Positions 48,685-57,639 of a DNA stretch of 58,793 nt are shown here, one piece after another. Below the pieces are notes generated by a model. It had not been told where the DNA came from. It made no database searches and saw nothing but the letters and a program-made list of their open reading frames with translations. Source of the DNA: Diphasiastrum complanatum (taxonomy: Eukaryota; Streptophyta; Lycopodiopsida; Lycopodiales; Lycopodiaceae); contig MU833267.1 of NCBI GenBank assembly GCA_029204225.1, positions 1-58,793 of the forward strand. The letters run 5' to 3'. The position numbers and the translations under genes were made by a program. The stretch's first letter is position 1; each line of letters opens with the position of its first letter.

Positions 48685-51600
48685 CCTCTGTCTCTTTTCT
48701 TGGCAGTTGGTGGACCTCTCTCTCTTGAGTTGAAGGGCATGTCAGACCTACGTGGCATAGCTTAGTTGGCTTGCCACACAAGCCTATGTGGCAGACTGCA
48801 ACATGCCTGCATGGCAAACATCAAGCCTATGTCATGCCTATATGACTTACCACGCAAGCCTATGATAGACTTACGTGGCTTGCCACATGGCAAGTCCCAA
48901 GCCTGCATGGTTTGTCTCATGACATGCCTATATGGCTTGCCACGTGGCAACTTGCGAGCCCCAGCTCTCTCTCTCGAGGTCCACTCAAGCCTACATGGCA
49001 AAGCTTGGTTGGCTTGCCACACAAGCCTGCGAGCCTATGTGGTAGCTTGCGACATGCTTGCGTGGCAGACATTAGACCTATGCCATGTCTATGTGGCTTG
49101 CTGTTAGGGACTTATGCATTGTGGAGTTAATGGTCCCTTTGTGGTTGGGCTCCAAAATGTTGGAGATTACAACATCAATATTCAATATTCATAAAGATAT
49201 AGGAATTTTGGCATTCTAATGCAAACTGGCCATTTTTCAATCTCCATCAAAAGAATGGAAAGAAGGGGAACATCTTAGGATAGGATAAGGGAATAGAACA
49301 TGCTTTGTGATCTGAAAGTTAAGAGAAGCTGCAAGTTTATTCTGATTCAATAATGTTTGGATATTGGATTTTAAAGCATGGCTAATGCAGATTTAAACAA
49401 TTGCTTACCGAAAAAGCTCTTCTGATACCACAGTGTCTGCTGATTGAAGTGGGTTGATTCATGATTTGCAAAAGTAGTACTGGTTCTTGAGACGGATCTT
49501 TAATCCATGGATGATGGATGATGGAATATCCTCTTCCTCTGGTTCTGTCTGGCAAAGGTATTGCTTGCTGCGGCAGAGGCTACAGAAAAAAATATGGAAT
49601 AGTTCTGTTGGAGATAAAAACAAGGATGGCGATTGGAAGAATGGTGTTCACGACTCTTTTTGATAGGTCTGAGGAAAAAACGATCTCTTCCAAATTCGTG
49701 AGCCCATGAAACTGTTATCTTGCAATAGCGTCTTTGATAACCAGTCACAGTGAATCTTCACTGTATGTGATACCTTCTAATTTTTCTCAGTGAGAGATAG
49801 CCTGAGGCTTGTGAAGCCCTCTCATTGTCACGATTAATAATCAGATCAGGCTAAAAGTTTTCTTTGAATGTATTTGGTTTGGAGGTCTATGAAACTTGTG
49901 CTGTAACTGTGGTTTTACTAAAAGGTGAGAGGAACAGTCACTTATAAGCTTGTGAACTAGACAGTTGCCGTAGAAAAGCAGAAAACATTTGTATTCTCAG
50001 CTGCTACCCTCTGTGTGAAACCACCTCTCTTGCAACAATTCATGGCATGAATAACCCTTAGTATCAAAGATAGACATCCGAAAATGGTATTCAAATTGGA
50101 ACCCAGCAAGTTAGAGTCTTCGTAGCGTGTACACCATAGCGCATGAGGGATGCCATTCATCATCTCTTTAAGTTTTCAAATAAGCATTCTATGTTATGTT
50201 GTTAGATCGCTTGACATAAATGTATAAAATTTGTCTTTGTCTGTCTTCATTAACATTAGTTTACTTTATACTTGGAGTTTAATGAAATTATTCTCCATCT
50301 TCTTTATGCTAATCATTTCAAAACTTAACTTATTTGGCAGCACTCAATCGATTACTGGCTGTTTGCTGACTTAACAGCAGTGGAGTCAAATCGTCAGATC
50401 AAGACAGTGAAGCGTGTGTACAACCCCACGGAAGCTGACATCTTTTACATTCCTTTTTTTACCACAATAAGCTATTTTTTGTTGGAACGGCAACAGTGCA
50501 AACAACTGTATCGGGTAAGTGATTGCAGCTTTGCTTCTTACCCGCATGCATCTGTTACTGGTTGTAGTGGTTGAACATTAGAGCTAGTGTCTCACCCACA
50601 GGCACTTGCTACATGGGCTATGATAAATCACCCAAAAGAATCCTGATTCTTTCAAAACTCAGATAGCTACTTATGCCTGGATACTGTGGATTTTTCCAAT
50701 CTCACAAATAGATGTGTAGATATTTGATTTGCATTCACCATAAATGGTTGTGTAGGTTTTAGGGTTTAGGGTGGTAGATTATCAAGGAAATGCACATGAT
50801 TGTTGTTGAGCTATTGTCAGTTACTGTACAGGTGGTCCATGATAGGTATTTACATTTTTGCTGAAGCAGCTGGAATGGGAGTTGATGAGTTTTATTTCCA
50901 TAGGAAGCATTGAGATGGGTGACGAATCAGCCTACTTGGCAGCGATCTGGTGGAAGGGACCATGTTCTTCCGGTTCATCATCCTTGGTCTTTTAAATCTG
51001 TTCGCAGGTTCATGAAGAATGCAATCTGGCTTCTCCCAGACTTGGATTCTACTGGAAATTGGTAATTTGTTTTGTTTTTTCTTTTAGAGTTCGTTGAGAA
51101 TGTCAATGTCTCGGATCTTACCTATGATCTTCTCTGCTCTATCAACCAGAAGGCATCGAAACTTGAACCCTGAAGTCTATACAATTATGACATTTTGATG
51201 TCCATAACTTGACGATAATTATCTGAAGTCTAGTTAGTCGAGCTGATTTCTTATTTTCTTCAAATTGGAAGGTATAAAGCTGGGGAGGTGTCGTTAGAGA
51301 AAGATGTGGTTCTCCCTTATGTTTCCAACGTAGATACCTGCGATATGAAATGTCTCAGGGAGACTTGGCCCCATCGACGCATATTGCTCTTTTTTCGTGG
51401 GCGCACAAAGCGCAATGCTGTAAGTATGTCTATTGTGGTTTTGTTACAATACAGGGTGCTCTTTTTTCAATGGGTGCACAAAGCACAATGCTGTATGTAC
51501 ATGTGAATTTGCTTTTGCTACAGTGTTGAACTATTTTGTTGCTTTTCGAGTAACGGTTGTTCATTGGACTAAAAATACAGGGAGGTAAAATCAGGAGCAG

Positions 51601-53119
51601 ATTGGTGACATTGCTTCAACATGAGAAGGATGTCATTATTGATGAAGGCTCAATTGGTGAAGCTGGGAAAATCGCAGCCCAAGTGGGAATGCGCAGGTCA
51701 AAATTCGAATGCTGAGTTATCATTGAGAATTTAGAATTCCCCCTAGCTGAATATACTCCCAATAATTTGCTTCAAGTATGATTGCTTATTAACATTACTG
51801 CTATCAGTGCTGTCTTCTGTCTAAGCCCTGCAGGAGATACACCATCTTCAGCAAGACTTTTTGATGCAATTGTAAGTGGTTGCATTCCTGTTGTGGTGAG
51901 CGATGAGCTGGAGCTTCCCTTTGAAGGTTTTCTTGATTATAGAAAGGTGTGTATTGATTGATTCTTTTCTCGTGTTATTTGAAACAGCTTTGGCATATCT
52001 ATTTTGGATGGTTTGTTAATTACATGGATCTGAATCCTGTCGTGTATATTTGATTTCCCCAGTGTCATTAATTCTGAAGAGCACATTCCTGCTTTTATAG
52101 AAGCAGGCTGTACAGAACAAGGTTGCTCTGTACGGCGCATGGAAGGAGACACATGTTGTAGATGTATGGTAGGAGATTTTCTCGCTCTATGTCCTTAATG
52201 TCTTTGATGTTGTCATGTTGGCTACATAATTTGAGTTTTTCTTGAAGGTTGTGCTGTTCGTATCGTCTGCACAAGCAGTACAGCGCGGCTGGCTGTTAGC
52301 TTATCTGCGCAGCATCAAATCTGAAAAAATCTCAGAGCTGCAACGAGAAGTTGCCATGGTACAATTGCTACTTGTACATTTCTTTATTTCTGCTCCCAGT
52401 CTTTTGGTTGACTTTGAACGCATCATGTAGGAACTCAAATTAATTTGGGTAGGTTATTGATGCATCATCAGATGATCCCTTGACTCACTTCTGTACATTT
52501 TGTAGAAAAATATGCATTCCTTAAATCCATTCGATCCAGAATTAATCTCAAGATTTCTTGCATTGTGTTGTTCTTCCTTGGAGGTTGCAAAACATTTCGA
52601 GTATTCAAGTCCTGCCCAGCCTTGGGGGCCAGAAGATCTGACCTGGCAGATGGTGAGTCTGTGGATGTTCTGTTTTCTGCCTTCATATTTTCATGATTGC
52701 TTTCCTATCTTCATGGAATGCTTACGTTATGCCTCTATATGAGCCAGCCCTTTTGTAGTTGTTCTTTATATAATTGCACTTTATGAAAAGAATGCATAGT
52801 ATAGTGTCATGAAACACGACTATTATAGGATTCCCCAGCCAAGAATCATCATAAAAAGTAGTCCATTTTTTAAGGTTAATAGCATGTAGTATTTTGCAGC
52901 ATTAATGGTATGTTAACTACATGACATTTGTAAAATACATATTATATGCAAGTGTGGTTCACATTAGCAAAGCTTAAAATGTTTCAGGTGGCTGGAAAAC
53001 TTGTTGTGATAAGATTACATATTTGGCGTGCGCAAAGGATGGTGGAAGGTGGTCGAAATATTTGTAGCTGTGATTGTAGATATGGAAATTCTTCTAGAAC
53101 TCAAAACATCTTATTTTAG
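36440..53119 (+). CDS. GT47 exostosin-family glycosyltransferase (ARAD-like)
   Basis: Nine exons join in phase: 36440-36883, 50341-50514, 50904-51061, 51272-51419, 51581-51696, 51808-51946, 52248-52358, 52584-52652, 52988-53119, giving 496 residues and a TAG stop. Every junction is GT-AG. Residues 15-37 ([20 protein letters not shown]..) are a signal anchor, so a type II Golgi membrane protein is predicted. The exostosin domain runs from about 106 ('[17 protein letters not shown]') through '[10 protein letters not shown]', '[14 protein letters not shown]', '[17 protein letters not shown]' to the donor-binding region '[18 protein letters not shown]' and '[18 protein letters not shown]' (350-387), ending '[10 protein letters not shown]'. 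Family knowledge places such proteins in GT47, near plant arabinosyltransferase-like ARAD proteins that build cell-wall polysaccharides; the exact sugar is not readable from sequence. No stop or frameshift; length is normal. Intron 1 is 13.5 kb, the others 111-389 bp. Confidence 0.9.
37140..37690. other. Intronic, no feature seen
   Basis: Ordinary AT-rich intron sequence with chance frames only. Confidence 0.4.
37703..37789 (+). mobile_element. Short tRNA-derived SINE, copy 2
   Basis: An 87-bp insertion between 12-bp direct repeats CATTCCAATAAC (37691-37702 and 37790-37801). A box TGGCTCAGTTGG at 37718-37729 and B box GGTTCAAACCC at 37762-37772, with the same 44-bp spacing as copy 1 at 14026. 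The body matches copy 1 along its length with scattered substitutions. It is inserted in the sense orientation of the GT47 gene. Confidence 0.85.
38200..38330. repeat. GTTCCG-rich element in intron 1
   Basis: Four to five GTTCCG/CGGAAC words within 80 bp (from about 38214 to 38285), including the 10-bp palindrome GTTCCGGAAC, followed by a TATATATATATTTATT run. It abuts the 3' end of the chromovirus coding region where an LTR would be expected. Confidence 0.5.
38411..40247 (-). mobile_element. Chromovirus part 2: RNase H, integrase, chromodomain
   Basis: Right to left: RNase H '[20 protein letters not shown]', '[20 protein letters not shown]', '[19 protein letters not shown]' (40238-39819); zinc finger '[19 protein letters not shown]' (39797-39489); integrase core '[20 protein letters not shown]' (39488-39279) and, after stops, '[20 protein letters not shown]' with '[10 protein letters not shown]'; and a C-terminal chromodomain '[17 protein letters not shown]' (to 38411). 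The chromodomain identifies the chromovirus branch of Ty3/gypsy, which targets integration to particular chromatin. No 3' LTR was recognised. Part 1 continues at 44573, on the other side of the copia insertion. Confidence 0.92.
40248..40497 (-). repeat. 3' LTR of the nested copia, truncated
   Basis: Matches 44071-44320 with about five differences by eye over 249 bases. The outer end is TGTAGGAAATAG on the plus strand (an LTR end in minus orientation). The inner half of the LTR is missing, removed together with the end of the polymerase. Confidence 0.9.
40498..44070 (-). mobile_element. Nested copia element: gag, protease, integrase, RT start
   Basis: Right to left: gag from ATG 43479 ('[15 protein letters not shown]', then the UBN2-like body), zinc knuckle [14 protein letters not shown], protease '[12 protein letters not shown]' with intact active site (gag-protease frame ends 42259); frameshift near 42260; GAG-pre-integrase '[20 protein letters not shown]' and integrase '[20 protein letters not shown]' (42200-41640); frameshift near 41600; '[20 protein letters not shown]' and '[20 protein letters not shown]'; RT start '[18 protein letters not shown]'. 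The sequence then jumps from 'ELPNGA' to '[17 protein letters not shown]' and into the LTR, so most of RT and RNase H are deleted. Confidence 0.93.
44058..44070 (-). other. Copia primer-binding site
   Basis: On the minus strand TGGTATCAGAGCC follows the 5' LTR terminal CA directly: the standard initiator methionine tRNA site. Confidence 0.9.
44071..44572 (-). repeat. 5' LTR of the nested copia
   Basis: 502 bp; on the minus strand it starts TGTTGGAATG and ends CTATTTCCTACA. On the minus strand the flanking five bases are AACAA upstream and ACCAA downstream of the element, a target-site duplication with one mismatch. Confidence 0.9.
44573..46445 (-). mobile_element. Chromovirus part 1: gag, protease, RT
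   Basis: Right to left: gag '[20 protein letters not shown]' and '[15 protein letters not shown]' (46445-46246), '[17 protein letters not shown]' (46191-45907), zinc-knuckle-like [13 protein letters not shown] near 45905, protease '[14 protein letters not shown]' where the active-site glycine is replaced by arginine (45651-45550), a deletion between protease and RT near 45390, RT '[15 protein letters not shown]' to '[20 protein letters not shown]' (45404-45189), '[20 protein letters not shown]' and '[13 protein letters not shown]' (45162-44794; IDN replaces the catalytic IDD), and RNase H start to 44573. Reading continues in register at 40247 once the copia insertion and one target-site copy are disregarded. 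Confidence 0.92.
46446..46588. other. CGGTTC/GAACCG-rich sequence interrupting gag
   Basis: The chromovirus gag stops being recognisable at about 46446, and the following 100 bp contain GAACCGCGGTTC (a perfect 12-bp palindrome near 46470), GGTTTCAACCGTTCGAA and similar words, then the GA array. Subterminal CGGTTC repeats are common in plant hAT-type elements; assignment is tentative. Confidence 0.4.
46589..46677. repeat. (GA)n microsatellite
   Basis: About 89 bp of GA dinucleotides inside GT47 intron 1. Confidence 0.97.
46678..48265 (+). other. LTR-like sequence in intron 1
   Basis: No coding sequence. A TATA box CATATATAAAGTGAGGG near 47010 is followed by TTGTGATTACAATCC and GAACAACTCGTGTC, which looks like an LTR promoter in plus orientation, but I could not find matching ends. 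Towards 48050 there are A and T runs. Confidence 0.3.
48283..48470. repeat. (CA)n-rich array
   Basis: Imperfect CA repeats with ATC and TACA interruptions. The cleanest (CA)n run is about 48329-48358. Confidence 0.9.
48654..48691. repeat. Poly-C and (TC)n tract
   Basis: A run of about ten C followed by a (TC)n stretch of some 25 bases. Confidence 0.85.
48725..49115. repeat. Degenerate minisatellite, GCCTATGTGGCTTGCCAC words
   Basis: Many variants of AAGCCTRYRTGGC and GGCTTGCCAC recur every 20-45 bp. A longer block (TACATGGCAAAGCTTGGTTG type, then GGCTTGCCACACAAGCCT) occurs at about 48750 and again at 48992. The repeat explains the His/Trp/Cys-rich frames on both strands. Confidence 0.8.
49116..50340. 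other. 3' part of GT47 intron 1
   Basis: Unique-looking intron sequence with no gene. It ends in a T-rich tract and ATTTGGCAG acceptor. Confidence 0.5.
50341..50514 (+). CDS. GT47 exon 2 (residues 149-206)
   Basis: '[20 protein letters not shown]' and '[20 protein letters not shown]'. Phase 0 on both sides; donor CGG|GTAAGT is consensus. Confidence 0.9.
50904..51061 (+). CDS. GT47 exon 3 (residues 207-258)
   Basis: '[20 protein letters not shown]' and '[13 protein letters not shown]'. Ends in phase 2, the last codon being completed by the first base of exon 4 to give Trp 259. Confidence 0.9.
51272..51419 (+). CDS. GT47 exon 4 (residues 259-308)
   Basis: '[13 protein letters not shown]' and '[15 protein letters not shown]', the conserved DVV-P / LFFRG core of exostosin domains. 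Ends in phase 0 at GCT|GTAAGT. A partial copy of its last 40 bases recurs in the following intron (about 51451-51493). Confidence 0.9.
51581..51696 (+). CDS. GT47 exon 5 (residues 309-346)
   Basis: '[20 protein letters not shown]' to 'AAQVGMR'. Ends in phase 2; Ser 347 spans the junction. Confidence 0.88.
51808..51946 (+). CDS. GT47 exon 6 (residues 347-393)
   Basis: The most conserved exon: '[18 protein letters not shown]' and '[18 protein letters not shown]', the presumed nucleotide-sugar binding region with its acidic pair. Confidence 0.92.
52248..52358 (+). CDS. GT47 exon 7 (residues 394-430)
   Basis: '[20 protein letters not shown]' and '[10 protein letters not shown]'. Donor ATG|GTACAA is weaker than the others but the phase fits exon 8. 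Confidence 0.82.
52584..52652 (+). CDS. GT47 exon 8 (residues 431-453)
   Basis: '[19 protein letters not shown]', matching the family's SSPAQPLGPEDL motif. Acceptor TTGGAG has no strong pyrimidine tract. Confidence 0.85.
52988..53119 (+). CDS. GT47 exon 9 (residues 454-496)
   Basis: '[20 protein letters not shown]' and '[11 protein letters not shown]', ending at TAG 53117-53119. AATAAA at 53336-53341 is a possible polyadenylation signal, but it sits at the end of a GA tract. Confidence 0.88.
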   Translation: MAGKLVVIRLHIWRAQRMVEGGRNICSCDCRYGNSSRTQNILF

Positions 53120-53303
53120 TCTATTATTTCATATATACACCAAGCAGCATTTATATTTTTGCAATCTTTAGTTGTTGATTGACTTCCAGTTGACATGTGA
53201 AGAGTTTATTATGTTTTTGGAATTCTTAGTCTTTTGGCCTTTTGGGTGTCTTCATCATTGAAGCTCGCTGTTCCAAAAAGATTTACTTTTGGAGGTATTT
53301 GTG

Positions 53304-53306
<3 letters not shown>

Positions 53307-53336
<30 letters not shown>
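53307..53336. repeat. (GA)n microsatellite
   Basis: About 30 bp, 190 bp after the GT47 stop codon; may be within its 3' UTR. Confidence 0.95.
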
Positions 53337-53339
<3 letters not shown>

Positions 53340-53560
53340 AATGTCTGCTGTGTTAGAGAAAATGCGATTTGGAGCTTCTCATTGGTCCACGTTGATTGTA
53401 GAGAGAACACGTGCTTTTAGAAGCTTCTAGAAAGAGAAGTTTCTAGAGAGAGAGAGAGACAAGGTATACAATCATGCGATGCATTGCAAGAGAGAGAGTG
53501 CCATAGAGAGCAGGTTTCTCAAATTTTTAGGGTTTTGAGAGTTTTGGGATGAGAAATAGC

Positions 53561-53563
<3 letters not shown>

Positions 53564-53622
<59 letters not shown>
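53564..53622. repeat. (GA)n microsatellite
   Basis: About 59 bp of GA repeats. Shorter GA runs lie between this and 53307, with TTCTAGA/TCTAGA palindromic words around 53425-53445. Confidence 0.95.
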
Positions 53623-53626
<4 letters not shown>

Positions 53627-55180
53627 TGCTGAAATATGTCCTACAACCATATCACATAAGAGCGGATAGAACCAAGGAGACGTGCAACTGAACTGATCAA
53701 ACTATTGTAGAACAATTGCACAAAGATAATTTGCTCTGCCAATACTTTTATCCATGTAAGACGAAAGCTATATTGAGCTATGCTAGACACAATTTTGCTT
53801 TTTGAATAGTGAAGCGAGTAGAATGAGGCTTTTAGGCCTATTTATAGTGTGTTAGGTCCTCTAGTTGTTCTCATTGTGGCTTAAGCCTATCCCAATTCCT
53901 AGATGTTCAAATACAACTCCAGTAGTTGATGTCTTCTATCAATTGTCACTATTAATTGATGGGTCCAAATTTCTAAACTTAAGTACACCTTTCAGTGAAG
54001 AGTAATAAGTAATAATACAAGTGTACTTTGAATGTTGTAGAAGCAATTGCCCTTTCAAAACTATCGATTTTCCACAAGCATACAACAGTAAAATATTTCT
54101 AGTTTTCCATGTACACTTGTTGATTAGTTTGAATATTTAACTTCAGGGCAGATGGATTCATCCTTATCTAAACTCGAACAACGATTCTCAAAACAATTGT
54201 TAGCGACAAAGTGAAAAGTAAAGATAAAAAAAATAAAACTCCGTGGCATGTGTATTGTAAGTCCACGTATGAGTAAGAAGTTAATAAACTTCTACTATGG
54301 CATGTGTTTTGTAAGTCCATGGCCAAAAGCTTAAATAAATAAAATAAGTTAAAACTTAAACTTAAGATTATTTAAGCTTAAAAAGATTTTATGTTATCTT
54401 AAGTTATCTTAAGTCTAGAATTAGAAATCCTAAAGTTCTAAAGTTCTAAGTTAGAAGTTTAGAAGCCTTAGAATGGCTAATATAGATATGAATCCCATAA
54501 GCTAGTGGATGTTTATGGAAGGCCTTTTTTGCTATAAGAAGAGAGGCATTTTCCTTGTAAATAGCACTTGAGATTTTGCTAAAATTGCTCTCTTTTAAGA
54601 TATCATTTTACTTCCTTGTGTTCCTATTGGAAGGTGCATAGCTTGAGGGAAGGTGCTCGGCCCTCCTCTTGCCTCCTTTCATTTGTTTTTATTGAGCCGT
54701 CTTATTTACTTTATGCTTAGTTTAGTCGCAATTTATATTTTCAATTCCCTTTGGATGTTAGATTAGAATTAGTTTAATCCTCTTGCTAGTTGAGTACCGC
54801 CTTAGCAAGATCTTGCTATTTTATTAATTTTGGTTAGTTGGGAAGCTTGAGCCAAGTTAGTTAATTTTCATTTCGAGCCTTGGTGCTTTCTTTTTCGTTT
54901 ATATTTTTTATAGTTTCTTTTTCGTTCATTGGGAAGCCTTGGTGCTTTCTTTTTCGTTTATGTTTTTTATTCATAGTTAAAAGCCTTGAAGGTGGACGAC
55001 CTGTCTATCACTATACTACGCACGAACCCTTATTAGACCTAGCCACTGTTCTTTTCGCATTTCTAACGTGCTTGTGTATGCTTGACTGATTTTTTTTTCC
55101 ACTCTCGCACAAGACTTCTCTTCAGGTCCTAAACGAGCTGCTGAGCAATCCATCAAGTCGGAGGGAAGGAACAAAAGTGT
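53623..55180. other. LTR-like and unassigned sequence
   Basis: No gene. A TATTTATAGTG word near 53838 and the GAAGGTGCTCGGCCCTCC region near 54650 look like LTR pieces. GCCTTGGTGCTTTC, TTTTTCGTTTAT occurs at 54876 and 54936 as a short tandem duplication of about 60 bp. Confidence 0.35.
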
Positions 55181-55740
55181 TAACTTGGGCATTTTCTCAA
55201 AAAGAAGTAATCCAAGTGATATTTTTTTTCACCAAACAAGTATACCAGAATTCGATGAGTTGTCTGCGGCCATAACAAACCCTGATCTTTCATTCTATCA
55301 CGATTTCGGACCTTGCTCAGATTTTTTGAAAACACTGTTATATTATCAAAATTCTTTGTTTTTCAATCAAATCTTGGTTTTAGAAATCGTCGGCCACACT
55401 AAGGCTAGATCTATAAAAGATCAATCCTCCAAAAAATTCAGTATCAGAAATCGTCGACTAGACCACGAAATCGTCCACAATGTGAACAATTTCCTTGCAC
55501 TCTCTACGAATTTCGACCTTTGAAAAAATTCCAAAAAAATAGTATTTTACAGTGTTAAGACCCTATCAGAATTCGCAGATACTGTAATTTGATTATCAGC
55601 CTGTCCACGATTTCTACCCTTGTTTGCGAATCCTGTTACTACGAAAAAGTCCAGTTTTTTATCAAAATTTTCTATTCTGCAAAAAAACTACCTTCTTGAT
55701 ATTTTTTTTTGGCCAAGTACAATATTGTCCTGATCATCTA
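55181..55740. other. Repeat-like sequence with GAAATCGTC words
   Basis: At least five variants of GAAATCGTC or its complement (GACGATTTC, CACGATTTC) occur between about 55297 and 55620, most followed by CACA or GACT-like words. No conserved coding was recognised. Confidence 0.4.
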
Positions 55741-56430
55741 TATTGCTCTTGTCTTTTAAGTTCTCTTCTGATAGTATGTGACAACCTTGTGAAGAACCAC
55801 ATAATAACCGCATGATCGAGAGTTAGGGCTGTGTTGCATTCAGATCTTAGGTGTTTGACTCGTTCTATATAGTCCATGACCCTTTCTCTTTTTTCCATCT
55901 TCACTTTGCTCTCAGCAGGAGAAACGCATCTTCCAAGAACTTTTTTGGTTTAAAGTGCGTGATGAGAGTCGCTTTAACTGCTTCCCAAGTGATTTTTTTT
56001 TTTTTCGATAGGTTGAAGAACCAATCTTGCGCTATTGCTACCATAGACATCGGGAACAACATCAATTTCTCTGCCGGTGTCCGTTTGCCGTAAATTTCGC
56101 AGGCTTGTTCGTAGATCTGAAGGAATTTGATAGGATCTGACAATCCATCATATTTAGGTATTTCCATACGTGGTGCCCTTCGGACTGTTTGCAATGGTGC
56201 GACAGGTACAAGTTGGCCCATAGGATCCATTGGTGCTGGTTTTGGTTCTGCCTCGATTCGCGCAACTGCAACTTTGGAAAGGTTTGGTACTTGATTCGTT
56301 GTTCTTCTCGCGATTGATCGTCCGGATCTCAGATTCATTTGGCGATAGAATCCAAGGATGTTGGATCTTGTTGGTACAGTGGAATTCAATCTGGATCTTA
56401 AGGGATCCACACGAAAGCTCACGCGGCGGC
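55741..56430 (-). mobile_element. Ty3/gypsy gag remnant
   Basis: The frame 56422-55901 reads 'APRMEIPKYDGLSDPIKFLQ', 'KLMLFPMSMVAIAQDWFFNL' and 'TWEAVKATLITHFKPKKFLE', the Retrotrans_gag pattern of a gypsy element (P-YDG-DP..FL, A..W, TWE.....F..F). The frame is open for 173 codons, although the part after 55900 decays. No protease follows on this strand, so the element is 3'-truncated. Confidence 0.8.
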
Positions 56431-56491
56431 TGACAGTTATCTGTCACCATAAAGGAGATTAAGGAAAATGAGTTGGCCTACTTTCCAACGA

Positions 56492-57101
56492 AAATGGCGG
56501 AAAAGACTGTTTGAATGAAACCCTGCGGCCATCAGGGCGTACGTCACCAGTCCCAGGCAATTACAGGTAAATGCCCACTACCTCCTCTACCCACGCAGAT
56601 CTAAATGGGTGGAGTGTGGCACCCCATTGGAGAAGATCATGCTGAACACAAAGAATTGGCCGAGGATCGAATCAGAGTACGGGTAGCAGACGAACGTAGA
56701 CGCCATGAGGGCTCTCGTTCAGTTCTCACAGCATTATCTAACCTGCCCCGACCCAACAGTCCGCACGACAGCAACCTACGTCCGGGACCTAGAATTTCTG
56801 ATGGGAGTTTCCACCAAATGGGACGATGTTTTGCCAACAATATGTTTTGATTCCAATACTGCCCTGGTTTCGGAAAATTGAAGACCAACTCTCAATGGCG
56901 CGAGTGTATTTTAGAGCGCCCTTACTCGACGATCCATGGCCAAGCAGATTCCAACAATGGATCGACCAAGCATGGCTCACCGGTGTACATAAGTCCTTCT
57001 ATACTCCTAAGAACAAGAAAAACATACCAAGATTAGAATTCATGGAGGACGTGACATGCTACCTCATCCACCAACGACGCGCTAAACGGAGCCTGTGCTA
57101 A
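56492..57101 (+). pseudogene. Degenerate unassigned reading frame
   Basis: Two adjoining plus-strand frames look like one eroded protein of roughly 195 residues. Frame one is open from about 56518 to TGA 56879-56881 with a single in-frame TAG at 56684-56686. Frame two overlaps it and runs to TAA 57099-57101. A further shift is needed to reach a well-placed ATG at 56492. Composition is more GC-rich than the surroundings, and 80-100 bp after the stop there is an A-rich tail with AATAAA words (57172-57205), as in a reverse-transcribed mRNA. I do not recognise the protein; a retrocopy of a host gene or an old endogenised viral gene are both possible. Confidence 0.4.
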
Positions 57102-57470
57102 GCGCCATAGTGTCGAGGGACCGACACTACTTCAGGCCGTGGGTCCTGTTCGGGGTATTCCCACCACTCTGTAAATAAATAAAATCGGAAAAAATAAAAA
57201 TAGTTACGAGAGTCGTGACATTCTGCGCTCGTAAGCTCATGGCCCAATGAGCACTTGTAAATAAATAATTTTGGACATAAACTTGACTTTGGGCCATGTA
57301 ATTAAAAATAATATTAGAAGGCCAAAGTTAAGCTTAAACTTAAGTTCCTAAGTTTGGTTAATTAGTCAAAGTCAATTGGTGGTAGGTGAAGTGTGTTTCT
57401 CTTTCCACCATTAATTAGTTTGTGTTTTTCATGAAGGGTGTGGATTTTGATTTGGCATTATAGACTTGAT
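57102..57470. other. Spacer with A-rich tract
   Basis: Contains the A-rich tail of the frame above and AAGTTAAGCTTAAACTTAAG-type words; no gene. Confidence 0.35.
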
Positions 57471-57625
57471 CACCTTAATCATACGTCAATAGGATACATG
57501 TCTAGAAATTTTTCAGTTCATGATTTAGACTATCGAATTGTCAACCCTCCTGTCTGCCAAAGTTGTATCATAGGAAAGCAGACAAGAAAGCCATTTAAGT
57601 CACAATTAGCTTGATATTGAGCACA
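57471..57625 (+). mobile_element. Short copia GAG-pre-integrase piece
   Basis: The plus strand reads 'VCQSCIIGKQTRKPFKSQLA', the cysteine-containing end of the GAG-pre-integrase domain, with a decayed upstream part. It is an isolated fragment of about 150 bp. Confidence 0.55.
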
Positions 57626-57639
57626 ATGATCAGCATTCA

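Larger units (their letters stand above)
36884..50340 (+). other. GT47 intron 1, 13,457 bp
   Basis: Between donor GTTGGT and acceptor ATTTGGCAG. It holds a SINE (37703), a GTTCCG-rich element (38200-38290), a chromovirus interrupted by a copia element (38411-46445), an LTR-like block near 47 kb, a CA-rich array and a degenerate repeat (48725-49115). All recognisable retrotransposon coding is antisense to the gene. Removing it restores a continuous, in-phase protein. Confidence 0.88.

Noticed and set aside
48725-49115. Cysteine/tryptophan-rich small proteins on both strands
   Set aside because: They are generated by the degenerate GGCTTGCCAC repeat.
49416-49435. Copia primer-binding site on the minus strand (TGGTATCAGAAGAGC)
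   Set aside because: Three extra bases interrupt the consensus and no LTR ending in CA precedes it.
56154-56450. Second and third minus-strand frames across the gypsy gag at 56 kb
   Set aside because: Shadow frames; only 56422-55901 has the gag motifs.
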